Of a DNA stretch of 64,000 nucleotides, positions 26,548 to 37,320 are shown piece after piece. The notes under the pieces are model-generated. The model was not told the origin of the DNA. It ran no database searches and saw only the letters and a list, made by a program, of their open reading frames with translations. A program made the position numbers and the translations under genes. The stretch is from Hysterangium stoloniferum (lineage: Eukaryota > Basidiomycota > Agaricomycetes > Hysterangiales > Hysterangiaceae), in the NCBI GenBank assembly GCA_015178975.1, contig WHVD01000096.1, forward strand, positions 124,001 to 188,000, written 5' to 3'. How positions within the stretch are numbered: the stretch's first letter is position 1; each line of letters begins with the position of its first letter.

Positions 26548-27389
26548 CTATTTACCCCTCCATTTCTTGAAACTTTCCTTGATGCCTTTGCCTGCTTTAA
26601 TATCCTCCATACATTTGGCATCAACATCCTGACCTTTAGAAGCCAGCAGCACGATTTGTTCTACTAGGCCTTTGGGAACACAAACTACACCATCTCGATC
26701 AGCGACAATGACATCCCCTGGTTCTATAGAGACAGGGGGAAAATCGGAATCCGCAGGCTGAGGATGAATTGTGATGGGAATGTTAATCTCAGATGGACGG
26801 GTGAAAGGCGACTGTCCAAGTGTCGAATGCGAGCGAGCGAAAACAGGAAAATCGCTTTCTATATGCTCCGAAATATCTCTCGCTCTGCCAGAAATCACGA
26901 CTCCCAGACAGCCACGAGATATGGCTCCAGCAGTCATGACTGGAAGAAGAAGTAAGAATATCAGTGCTGTGTAAGCATAAAGAAATAATGTGGTCTTACG
27001 GCCTCCCCATACGGCAGACTTAACCTCTGTCACTGTCATTTTAGATAGAGATGAGGTTAAATTTAGGAAGTAATCGTACGAGAAGGTGCGTCAATCACAA
27101 TAACGCTATTGGAAGTGGCCTCATCTACGAAGTGTTTCTCTAACTTGGGAGCTGTTTGGTCTGAACCTGGGACCATCTTTACAGTATACGCCGGACCACA
27201 TATACGAACTGTGTTGTCCGATGGTGACATCATATGGATATCTGGTATGTGTCCGCCATGAGGAAGACCAAGTTTTATAAGTGCGTCAGATAGCTCGCAG
27301 GAAGAAAACTTTGCTAGAGCACTGTGAGCAGAGTTGGCTCTGACCGAGAAAGACATTGCCCGGTAGATGGTAGTATGAAGCATAGACAA
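26548..27389 (-). CDS. RraA-like / HMG-aldolase-oxaloacetate decarboxylase family protein
   Basis: The family (yeast YER010C, bacterial RraA) includes 4-hydroxy-4-methyl-2-oxoglutarate aldolase/oxaloacetate decarboxylases. Exons in coding order are 27080-27389, 27000-27032 (33 nt) and 26548-26939, 244 residues. Landmarks are 'FSSCELSDALIKLGLPHGG', 'RICGPAYTVKMVPGSD', 'SAVWGGLMTAGAISRGC', 'GVVISGRARDISE' (the R/D pair of the active site), and 'VEPGD'-like 'SIEPGDVIVADRDGVVCVP'. The middle exon is short and supplies the WGG loop. The start may be an ATG a few codons downstream. It is divergent from the VanZ-like gene with 158 bp between starts. Substrate is inference only. Confidence 0.85.
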
Positions 27390-27547
27390 AACTTCAAATA
27401 TTCCTTAAGAGAGTCGCATGAGTGCGTGTAAGGATGCGGACTGGCGATCGGCTGTCCGTATGACAAGAATAGATCTCCGAGTGTTTGGCGGCGTCGGCGG
27501 CACGTATTGAATTAACATCACACTGGTCTTCCAGTGTCCTTCAAAGT

Positions 27548-28788
27548 ATGAGTTTTCATCCTGGCGAATCCAATGGTCAGGCCTCCTTTATGTCGCGGTC
27601 AAATAAAGCTTTGCGTAAGACAATGCGCCGTTGTGTAAAGTCATGCATGAAGTCGCATCGTGTTCGCATCCCCAAGTATGATTTTCCCATCCGGCTGCGA
27701 CCAGTATGTACACCTATCTAGCTCTTCTCTAAAGACTCTACATGGATTTATTATATTTTACAGTGGTTTCTTGTATTTACCAGCCTTGTTATGATCCTTT
27801 TAGCCTTCCTTGGCTTCACTAACTTCGTGCGACGGCTACCTTTGAACGACAGGTACTAATATCTACTTCGTTCGGAATTTTCGCTGATTTATCTAATTCA
27901 GTATGCCGTTGTGTTCTCTTCCATATATTTAGAGCTCATCCATGCACCAATGGTAGAGATTTTACATTTCATATGTCTAGGCGTTGCTACTGGGGTATTT
28001 TATTTTATTTGGGATGTAGATGAGTATGGCCCATCACTTTGTTCGTATCTCAGTATGTTTATCCATAAACAGCGAGGCTCGACGGATATGGATTTGGCGT
28101 AATTCAGGACTCATCCTGACTGGCATCATATGCTTCTTTTTTGGTGGCTTCATAAGTGAGGTTATCCAATCTCTACTACCAGTACGTACGACACCGTATA
28201 GCTACTTGATTATTCTAACACGCCTTACAGTACAAACAGTTTGATTTTGGCGATGTTATTGTGCGTTATGCAGAATTATAGATCTAACAACTTGACCCGA
28301 AGACCTGCATAGGCCAATCTACTCGGATCCATGCTAGGATTATGGGGTGATTGTCTCATTATTTAAATGCGAATTAGACTGATCAATGGTTGTAGTCTCT
28401 TATCACTTGGAGCGCTATTATCGCCATCGTCGAGAAGTAAGCTCACACAAGTATTATGTATTCGCCGCTGGCTCAGCATCCACGATTTTAGATTTCGCGC
28501 CTGTATCAACCACTTTCCGTTGACGAAGAGGACTTATTTTCCGATTCTGATCCAGAAGAAGTTTCACGAGGTCTTCATTTACTGTCCACGTCTACACACA
28601 GGCCATCCAAGTCCGCCGCATCGAACACACCAGTCCATGTTAACCACGTATGGGATGAAAGTGATGCATTATTTGATATAGGCGAGGAAGACGAAGAGGA
28701 GACTGAGACTGAGACTGGTGGTCGTCAGAGCGACGATACATTACGGGGAACACCAGGAGTAAAAGTAGTCATCACACCTCCGCATTAG
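27548..28788 (+). pseudogene. VanZ-like multi-pass membrane protein; frame broken at one junction
   Basis: Eight exons can be read: 27548-27703, 27764-27852, about 27959-28023, 28073-28181, 28231-28260, 28313-28346, 28396-28436 and 28492-28788. Together they show the fungal VanZ-domain layout: an N-terminal basic region, a helix 'WFLVFTSLVMILLAFLGF', 'RRLPLND', 'LHFICLGVATGVFYFIWDVD', 'FGGFISEVIQSLLP', 'FDFGDVI-ANLLGS', 'LERYYRHRRE' and an acidic tail. All junctions except one close in frame. Between 27852 and 27959 no combination of GT/GC donor and AG acceptor keeps the frame without a stop. Either a one-base indel (real or assembly error) is present or splicing is non-canonical. I label it pseudogene provisionally; the rest looks well conserved. 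Confidence 0.6.
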
Positions 28789-28989
28789 TTAAAGCATTCT
28801 GCTTCTCCGGTTCTTTTGATCAATCTCATATCTTTCATTCCATGTTTCCCTCCTCTTACTGGCGACCAAGAACGGTGTTAACTCATAACAGCGCTGGATC
28901 AAACCTTGGTACCGAACGTCCTAAGTTGAATAGCGCACGGCACTAAGTCCCATTTGAATTTGTATCTACTGGCGGTGAATACCGAATAA

Positions 28990-30310
28990 CTAGTAAACCC
29001 TGCACCATCGGTGACGATATCTTTAGATTCTGGCTTGTGTGCATGTTCAATCGCACGTTGTCCAGCCAGTGAATCTATGAAGAATTGGCAGACATCTAGG
29101 TAGAGAGATATTGGCGTCTATGAACTTCATGTTTTCTCGTGGCAACTCTGGTCCTGGAGCAGCATTGGATAGCCCGAGCGCCACCCGAGAACACCACTTG
29201 GGGAGTGACTGTGGGGATGTGCGCATAAGCGCAAAAACCCAACGGAAACAAGGAGCAGTCAGTGCCATCCCTCCCCCCCCCCAATAAAAGGAATTGATGG
29301 ATCTGGTGATGAGAAATGCGAAGAACGTGCATTTGCCTAATCTTTATTTAGTGGCATTGAATTATGCCACTTCAGAAATTCATCAAAGGAAATCATTCCA
29401 AATGGAGGTTGATGCACCGCATCTTTATAGATGTAATCAAGCTGGTAAACACAGCATGCTCTTTGGCATAAAATGGCCGAAAAATGCATCCATTAATTAT
29501 AAAATCATTCTTGAAATAGGCGAGAACGCCTGTAAAGCAGTTAACTTTCTTCACCTTCCGAACATCATCGTACTCACCGTTATTACTCTGATACAGTTTA
29601 GAATCGGGGATAGAGATGCGTATTGATCGAAAACATTCCCAGCGTCGCGAGATGCACGTAGAAGTACTTATTGCAGGGGCTTTTTGGCTTCTTTCTATCG
29701 AAGCTTGGCGATAAAAGCAATCTTCCCACCGTACCATTCATCTGGAGCGTTTTTTACCGCCAAGACCATTAAGGGTGTCTTCTTTGAGATGTTCTTCCTC
29801 CCTGTCAAGTTCTACCCGTGCAGCCTTCTACCCAAGATGTTGATTGATGGTCGTATATGTCATCATTAATAATTCCATGCCTTGTTGGCAGGTAGGTTCC
29901 TTTGCATGGGCCTCTTCGTAGACTTCACGGTGTATGAAGCTCTGAGCTCGGGCACACAGAAGGTTTTCCACCATTGGAGCACCAACTTCGTTGGATTTTC
30001 CATGAAGATCCTTCAAACTGGACAAGGTGATGTCTTCATAGCTCTGTATACGCCCCGAGGAAGTTAACCCGACGATTTCCCATTGACAACCCCATGAAAG
30101 ATGTTTATCAAAATATATTTGATGATTGTCACTATGTGCGATGGCTTCCGTTCCGGGGATGCTGGTGGGCCCAGCTTAAGTCGTGGAGCGTTCGCGTAAG
30201 AGATAGCAAAATCGCTAATTTGACTTAATTTTCTTTTGCCCAGGGAACACGCCTCGTTGTTTACTTCGATCGCTGTCGTGTCAGCGGAACGCTTTGCTCG
30301 GAGAGTCATT
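28990..30310 (-). pseudogene. Decayed RNA-dependent RNA polymerase (QDE-1 type, RNA silencing)
   Basis: Cellular RdRPs make double-stranded RNA for fungal silencing. On the minus strand, separate frames carry pieces in the right order. They run from 'SDNHQIYFDKHLSWGCQWEI' near 30130, through 'DEWYGGKIAFIAKLRSKE' near 29720 and 'RSIRISIPDSKLYQSNNG' near 29600, to 'INGCIFRPFYAKEHAVF' near 29460. 'PKWCSRVALGLSNAAPG' near 29180 comes last. These resemble the N-terminal half of fungal QDE-1-like RdRPs; the downstream catalytic DbDGD part is not found. Frame shifts and stops between pieces, without fitting splice sites, indicate decay. The family call rests on motif memory. Confidence 0.6.
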
Positions 30311-30929
30311 AAGGGCTATTCAATAGATCATCCCTGCCACCTTATATGCATTACAATACCCACTCACGAGTCTCAGATTCATATTCTTGCACTTTACTAT
30401 CTATATTAATAAGATCTTCCTCGGTCGGGTCAGGGAATTCGTCATAGAATTGTGAAGATCCCTATGATACATGGTGGGCCTATCGTTTAAATCGACTCTG
30501 ACTGGTAGAGAGAAACTTACACGTGAAAGGTGAGACTCAGAGTGCACTGATGAGGCGCTGGAGGGTACTTTTTATGGTAAGGATGTGAGATAAAAGGGTT
30601 TTCGCTATCTAAGCCGGGGTAACCTGGAACGGGCTATTAGGTGCAACATAGGTAAATAAGGACACGGCGTGGCTCACAGGTGGTGCTTGATGCATTTTCT
30701 GAGGCTGCTGTTGCTGTTATAAAAGTCAGGAGGAGTGACAGTTGGTATGTGCTATCTCTTACAGTTCCCAAAATATCTGCTATTGGAGGATGCTTAAATA
30801 GCAAGCAAGGCTTGCCACAATCTGAACACATGTGTGGGCATTAACTTATGTATTTGCATCTAGATACATGAAATAGATCTTCGAAAAATGTTGGCTTCAC
30901 CAGCCGGTTCGCGAAAACGTAAATATGCA

Positions 30930-31610
30930 GGTGTTGTGAGCTGAACAGGCGCTTAATACACGGGCGCGAATTTGGCACCATCGAGGCGGTTTGGAAACAC
31001 ATGAACGACAAGGGCCACTGCAAAATTGCTTACGACTCAGAACGAGACCGCCTGGAAATTTCGGACTTTTATGATATCTCCTCGAGTTATTCGAACGCGG
31101 TCATTCAAGGCAAGAAGGTGACCAAACCCAAGAAGAAGCTTACTGTGGAAGTTGGACAAGATGAATAGGAAGATATCAATGACGATGGGGAAGAAGCTGA
31201 CGAACTCGTCGATGAAGAAGATTTGTCGGAAGATGACCTGGAAGACTTGCCCGGGGCCCAGATTACCTATGGCGACACAGTACGAACTAGTGCTACCTTC
31301 TGGTGCACGAATAGGTCACAGAGCCACGCGACGATACTACGCCCAGTCATTCAGGACATCGCGCCTTGCTCAGGAGTCCCAATTCCGGCGCAGCTATAGT
31401 GACAAAGTTGCTCGCCGACAAGCGATCAGACCTTGTGCCGGTGAAAGGTGGTTTCGGAGCCTTTGAAAGTGGCGTGCAATCGGGGAGAAGCGAAGGAGGC
31501 TGGGCGACATCAGAGAGTTCCATGACCAAAACCGGAAAGAGGATTATAAGACCCGCGTCGTATTCGTGCATAACCACCAAAAGCATTTCCGTGATCCATT
31601 ATTACAGGTA
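30930..31610 (+). pseudogene. Decayed copy of REI1 (60S subunit biogenesis factor)
   Basis: Rei1 recycles Arx1 from cytoplasmic pre-60S particles. The plus strand contains the region after its second zinc finger: 'MNDKGHCKIAYDSERDRLEI' with 'SDFYD', then an acidic stretch, 'ELVLPSGARIGHRATRRYY', 'LLADKRSDLVPVKGGFGAF', 'REFHDQNRKEDYKTRVVFV' and 'HFRDPLLQ'. These lie in three different frames, an in-frame TAG interrupts the acidic stretch (near 31168), and the normal stop after the last motif is absent. The N-terminal half is missing or unrecognisable. This is a truncated pseudogene, so the intact gene must lie elsewhere. Confidence 0.75.
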
Positions 31611-33040
31611 ATTTCTTATATAAGGTCTGAAGGGAAGTCTGGTAAATGTTGTATCGCTTTTTTGGTCTTTCTTCTAGATATGCATATGATATTATCATAT
31701 CGGAGCATCGTAGTTGTGTGTATATTGGCGTCACGAGCGACGAGCCGCTTCTATAGAACAGCTTCAGCATATTTTGGTGTTCATAGACTCCCAGACTTCA
31801 CGTACGCCTAGATACTATCAGCGATGTCCTCTGCATCAATCACATTTGGATGTCATAGTATTGAAGTGAGGGAGGGAAGTACTCGGAGTGTTGCGTTGGC
31901 ATGTAGTAAGTATATGAGTGATGGCGTCTGTTCAAGTTGGGATTGGATATGGGTATGACAGGATAATCATGCAGAAAAAGACCAAAATGGGATGTTTCCA
32001 GTTGTATTGACCCCCAAAAGTCCATCCGAAATCTTAAAGGATCCTTGGCGGAGGCTAAGTGTGATATAACCTCCGTGAATCACCTCATGTATACAAATGT
32101 GTATTGTTTCGCGCCTTCCACGCTTCTCCAGTTGAAGTGATATTAAGCTCCCTCGCCATCTGGTTCATAACGTAAACACTAGCCTAGTACAAGGGAAATC
32201 GCCAGTAAGACGAGGGACACATGCAATGAAAGATATGAGTTTGATCAAAAGAACCGGAGAAGGATACCCCAAGGAATTATATAGTTGAAAACGGAAAAAT
32301 AATCGAGATAAATGACACAACACAATTGCATGTACATCAAGAAAAAAGTATCACTATATGTCACAATCGGTGTTCAAGCGTCAGAGGACTCTCCTCAGCA
32401 CCCTCTGTTTGTGGCGGTAAGGGCCCCATAACTTACATTGACGACAATAAACCATTCCTCGCCATAGACGCAAGACCTCCCATGCGAATTCGGAAGTTCG
32501 CAAGAGTCAGTTCTGATTATGCAAGTTGTCCCGATGACTGACACGATTTGTCACATCACGGCGTCATTGGTAGTGACAAGGTCGTGACACGGATGGGATA
32601 ATGCGGCCAGTGGACAAACGTAAAGCTGTCCTCAGTAGGCGAATAGCAGCCCATGGTCAAGGCCAGTTATGCGTCATGTGGTTGCCGTTGGGGATCCATT
32701 CGTCGACAATGGAGAGGAATGGATGGGCATGGGAAGAAATGATGGCACATAACTGAGAACGAGTGCGATGTGGTGATAGCATTGTCATTGTCCTTTACAA
32801 AAAATCTCTTGGCTGAGGTAAAGATCCAAATCTGGTCATAAAAGATTCAGTCTCACCTCCAATCCTCGCATCTGATCCAACCCGCTTCACTCCCAAAACA
32901 TGGCTCTGGCGCTCTGACCGACCGAACTCAGTCCCCCCTTCGTCACCTTCCGGGGGTCAAAGCTTGGTATATTAACCTGATAAAGCAGGTAGGTGAATTT
33001 GTCAAAAGCATACAATGACACGGAAATACCTCACTGATGA
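31611..33040. other. Gene-free stretch between pseudogene and hairpin-repeat field
   Basis: No supported exon on either strand. It is probably decayed insertion material, but I recognise no transposase or reverse transcriptase motif. Confidence 0.4.
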
Positions 33041-33690
33041 GCGACTGATCGTGACAGCCCTACTGATATGCTGCCCGGCTGTGCTACACCTCGATGATTT
33101 TAGAAACGTATATGCTACCATTGTACGTTAGACGTTTTCTCACACATATGAATCCAATATATGACAAAACCTTTTTATCAAATACATGATCATGGCAGCC
33201 CCCTGCTGCCATGCCTAAACTTATCGACAGTTCGCCATCCCAGCATGAGGTAGTCCTGATCTATTACAGACAATCAGACACTTTGAAAGCTATACCAATA
33301 AAAAAATGTAGTGAACCTGGATAACAACTGTTTGATCATGACAGCCCCAGGCTGTCATGCCTAACCCGTCAATGGTTGGCGTGAGTGACTGCAATCCCAT
33401 TTATTGCAGGGTTGCAGGCCCTATGTAATTGTCATTAAATGTGAACGAGGAAAATTGGGAAAGCCAAAGATTGCAATGTTAGTACCTCAATAGTGAATCA
33501 ATGCTCGTTGACCAGCAACTCTGCTTTAACGCTATTAGGTAAGGATGGTTGGATCAAGCAACGCCTACACGAGAAAAAAAGTCTAGGAGCCACATTAGCA
33601 ATATGCCAGGGACGTTGAATGTAGATTGTGTTTGTACCTCAATGGTGACCTAGTGATCATGGCAGCCACAGACTGCCATCACCGAAGCCT
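33041..33690. repeat. Field of hairpin-bearing degenerate repeats
   Basis: Four inverted-repeat motifs occur: ACAGCC/GGCTGT at 33054-33082; CATGGCAGC/GCTGCCATG at 33191-33213; CATGACAGCC/GGCTGTCATG at 33337-33359 (10-bp perfect arms, 3-nt loop); and ATGGCAG/CTGCCAT at 33659-33679. The last three are preceded by the shared TGATCATG. Spacing of the first three is about 145 bp. The phrase GTACCTCAAT-GTGA recurs at 33483 and 33634. Confidence 0.75.
33308..33452 (+). repeat. Left arm of a ~130-bp inverted repeat pair
   Basis: The sequence from GTGAACCTGGATAACAACTG through the 33337 hairpin, TGACTGCAATCCCATTTATT and GTGAACGAG reappears reverse-complemented at 37833-37957. Only scattered mismatches and one ~10-bp length difference separate the two. 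Confidence 0.85.
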
Positions 33691-33726
33691 GTTAATATGA
33701 CCACGAATAAGTACACATTGGACATT

Positions 33727-33776
33727 AGTTCTCGCTTGAAATTATAATGGTAGTTCCCGCTTGAAATTATAATGAT
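33727..33776. repeat. 25-bp tandem duplication
   Basis: Two copies of AGTTCYCGCTTGAAATTATAATGRT lie just downstream (3') of the orphan gene's stop codon. Confidence 0.8.
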
Positions 33777-33802
33777 ATATAGATAGTCCAACTTGAATGC
33801 CA

Positions 33803-36800
33803 CTACCAGAGGTGTGTTTGATTCTGAGTCGAGTATTGTGGATCCCCATTTAGGCCATAGCCAAAATGGGAACTTGGATAGCAAGACTGTGGGGGATAAG
33901 ACTGAGACGGCGCCACAAACACAGTACCCGTCAGAGTGTTGGGACTTCCATTCCAGTCATAGCCTCGCAACCCTTGGTTGTACCACTGTTGTTCTAACTG
34001 AGACTGCTGTGACGGGTACTGTGCTTGTTGATACCCTTGGTTGTACCACTGTTGTTCTAACTGAGATTGCTGTGACGGGTACTGTGCTTGTTGATACCCT
34101 TGGTTGTACCACTGTTGTTCTAACTGAGATTGCTGTGACGGGTACTGTGCTTGTTGATACCCTTGGTTGTACCACTGTTGTTCTAACTGAGATTGCTGTG
34201 ACGGGTACTGTGCCTGTTGATACCCTTGGTTGTACCACTGTTGTTCTAACTGAGATTGCTGTGACGGGTACTGTGCTTGTTGATACCCTTGGTTGTACCA
34301 CTGTTGTTCTAACTCAGATTGGGGGTCCGGGTGGGTCGGAGGGTTCCAATCAGAGTAATGGATCACCAATGGTTCAGGGTCAACGTCCATGTATACATAA
34401 TCATCTTCGGGAGCACTCTCTGGCTCAACCAAGGCATCAGACGGATATGCGTCCAACATTTCGATATCCTCATCGATCACCACGTGCGCTGTAGCGAGTT
34501 GTGAAAATGAATCGCATTCAAACTCCAATCGGGAAGACGTGCCAATACAAGCAGTTGTCTGCACCACCTCTAGAAGTAATTCTGGCGAGGCAAGTGATGT
34601 AGGGATGTCTAGGAGAGGCGCTTCGTAGATTGTATTGGTAGAACAAGTTACCGACGCAATGTTCCCTTCCTGCGCCTCCGTTGCAGTGGAGCCCGCCTGC
34701 ACCGTGTCTAAGAGTGATACCGGCGAAAAAGGTGCGACAGCGTTGTCTCTGGGACCGGCCTTTCCATTTTATGCACAAAATCAGTTAATTTCAATGCATG
34801 TTGAAATCTTTATACACACCCGAACTTCCAACTCTACTATCCCGGCGCTTCCCGTAGCCGCTTCCTCCCCAGCAGTCAATGTGTCGATCGATTGTCGCAC
34901 CACAGATGACCCAGTGGACACAGGTTTCGTCTTCTCTGGACCAGGAGAGCTGTTCGCCCGAACTTCCGACTCTACTATCCCGCCGCTTCCCGTAGTCGTT
35001 TCCTCGCCAGCAGTCATTGTGTCGATCCATTGTGGCGCCGCAGATGACCCAGTGGACACAGGTTTCGTCGTCTCTGAACTAGGAGAGCTGTTCTCCGGTG
35101 GCAGGCGTATCTGCAGCATGTGCTCCAAGAATGTTCTAGTGAAGTTCAATGGATAACGGGAGTCTGCTTTGGCCAATATAGCCAGGGCAATGTCCAGATG
35201 TTTCTGTTCAGGGGGTGTCAGTGCCCCTGGCGTCGACTCTTCGGGTTGTACAATGGACACAGGGAGGGTTTCTGTGTCCTCAGGGTTCGATTGGCGTGGG
35301 GATCTTGGCTTGACGTCTTCCTGAGCGCTGGAAGGTTTGACACTAGGCGAATCCCGTTAGCTTGAGCAAGAGACGAAGGAGAACAGCATAATTTCCATAC
35401 ATTTCAGATGGCTCTGCATTGACTTTCGTTTCTTTCCCTTGCTTAGCTACGATATAAATCAGATACTAATCATTAAGCGCATCAAAATCTATTTCACCTG
35501 GGGCACGCAGCCTCTCCTTTCTAAACCGTTTTGTCTTGGTTGAACGGACAGGGGTTTCGGCAGACTGTGAAGACCCTGTCGCCGGTAGACTGTCTTTCCC
35601 ACATTGACTTTGGGATGTAATTGTCTGTGTTTGCCGGACGTGCTAAGTACGGGACATGTTATGAGACTCGCGGGACTTACTTCCACAACAAGTTTCTCCT
35701 CTCCGGCAGCGACAACCCCATTCGTTCCATTGTCATCCATCTTCATTTGGACCATCCCTGGTCGTTCCACGCTACCCTCAGGTGGGAAACTGTCCGATCA
35801 AATAAAGTAATCAAGCCCACTGTCTGGAAAAAAAAACTTTGTCTCCTACCTTTCAGTCTCCGTCACTGGGACGTGTAGGCATGTGGTGGGCGGCGATGAC
35901 CGACCCTTGCTGGTGGTGATGGGAGAAGCAACCTGAGGGGCCACCTGGATGCTAGAGGAGCAAAAACTGTTCAAGTTTTGTTCCACAGAACAAAGGCGTG
36001 ATCACTTACCGTGGGGATGTTTTCACCGGCGCATTACACTCATTCTCTATAAATGGGTCTTGTGCCTCGGCACCTTTGGACCCAGAATCCGTACAGACGC
36101 TATCGATGACGGCGATCCTATGGGGTGTTCCCACCGTGGTTAATGTCCCTACACGAGAAGAAAACATAGGCGCTTACGGTTCGGACGTCTTTACAAAGGG
36201 TGTTGAGGGTGTGAGAGAGGTATCCATGGCAATAACCTCAACACATGCAACGGAAGGGTTACTAATACTGCCCCAGGAGATAATGAGATCATACAACAAG
36301 ATGCAAGTATAGAATCGTTTACGATATAACCGGTTCTGATTCCTCCCTGTCCTTTGATAACTGCGAGGTGTTGCAAGCTATCGGGGAGGTGTCTATTAAG
36401 AGAAGATTATAAATTAGGATGGACCCTAACAGAACGTCACATACCTTCCTGCTTACTGGCCGAGGTGTCCGAGGCAACGCCACCTGATGCGCCATCAACT
36501 TCGATCTTCCCGGTCCCAGCTTCCAGCTCACATTCACGAGGAACTGATTTCACAATAGTGTTTACACCTTTAGGGAAAATCTACCGGGTGCTTTGTCAGG
36601 CACTGTGACTTATCATAACGTATATGGAACGAACATGCATCCGGGAGGCCGGCAATCTTCTCTGGACATTCAAGGTCTAAAAAAGATATATTACAGATTC
36701 AATATTTAGTATGTGGAATGAAGGGTATTGAAACTCACGCTCGTGACTCCTTCTTGACTGACACCGATATTGACATCCGCAAAAACAGCAGCCACGTCGT

Positions 36801-37320
36801 CAACTGACATGGCGATCTAAGGAGATATGCACTGAGAATCGACGGCTCTTAGGAATGTTTGGGATGACGAACATCATTATTTTTACTTCGCTCCTTGGGT
36901 TGGGGTAATGCCTAGAGTGGGTAATGCGTAAGTCCACTGCAAAACCCAGTGAGGAAGAGTATCGATTAGGCACATTGATTTCCGGTCCCATAGAGGCATT
37001 ATCCTGAGGAACAGTCCTCTCTTGCGCAATCTATAGAAACAGTGATCAGCCTAAACATCAGCCGAATCTTGTAGCAACTGACCGCGTTGCGAATACGCGC
37101 TCCATGTTGTTGTATATATTGCTGCACGAATATTGTAAGATGCTTAGATCTACTAATATGGAAATGAAGTTGAGCTGACCTTAGCCTCGTTATAAGTCTT
37201 TATCGCGCTTTTCATCCTTTGCTCTCTCAAATACCGAAGCCCGCCAAGCATATTATATGCCCTGACAGTCGCTTCGCATTCTTCGAGTTGAAGTTCTTCG
37301 GGGAGGGCAGAATTGAGCAT
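33803..37320 (-). CDS. Orphan disordered protein with a Tyr/Gln-rich prion-like 21-residue repeat
   Basis: I do not recognise it. Fifteen exons join in frame to 903 residues: 37180-37320, 37083-37121, 36887-37030, 36735-36816, 36620-36676, 36445-36543, 36323-36392, 36178-36267, 36010-36117, 35850-35951, 35681-35789, 35498-35642, 35401-35446, 34820-35342 and 33803-34759. The N-terminus ('MLNSALPEELQLEECEATVR') is helical and charged. The middle is acidic and Ser/Thr/Pro-rich with a basic patch 'STKTKRFRKERLRAP'. Exon 14 holds two 46-residue repeats. Exon 15 ends with about five and a half copies of a 21-residue unit (core 'QQWYNQGYQQAQYPSQQS'), a low-complexity composition like that of prion-like, phase-separating domains. 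Exon 4's donor (GTTTCA) is weak, and the 35643-35680 intron is only 38 nt. No domain supports a function. Confidence 0.75.
33971..34321. repeat. 63-bp coding minisatellite, about 5.5 units
   Basis: Units start at 33974, 34037, 34100, 34163, 34226 and 34289 and differ by only one or two bases. The period is a multiple of three, so length changes keep the orphan gene in frame. This encodes its 21-residue Tyr/Gln-rich repeat. Confidence 0.95.
34821..35096. repeat. 138-bp coding direct duplication
   Basis: Copies 34821-34958 and 34959-35096 encode two diverged 46-residue units sharing 'TKPVSTGSS' and 'TAGEE' in the orphan protein. They are older than the 63-bp repeat, judging from more substitutions. 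Confidence 0.85.

Noticed and set aside
29294..30067. Plus-strand frames of 60-110 codons
   Set aside because: They run antisense to the RdRP remnant, whose minus-strand pieces carry recognisable motifs.
33793..34494. 233-codon plus-strand frame through the 63-bp repeat (repeating TLGCTTVVLTEIAVTGTVLVD)
   Set aside because: A 63-bp period keeps several frames open on both strands. Only the minus-strand frame links to upstream exons in phase, so this is a shadow.
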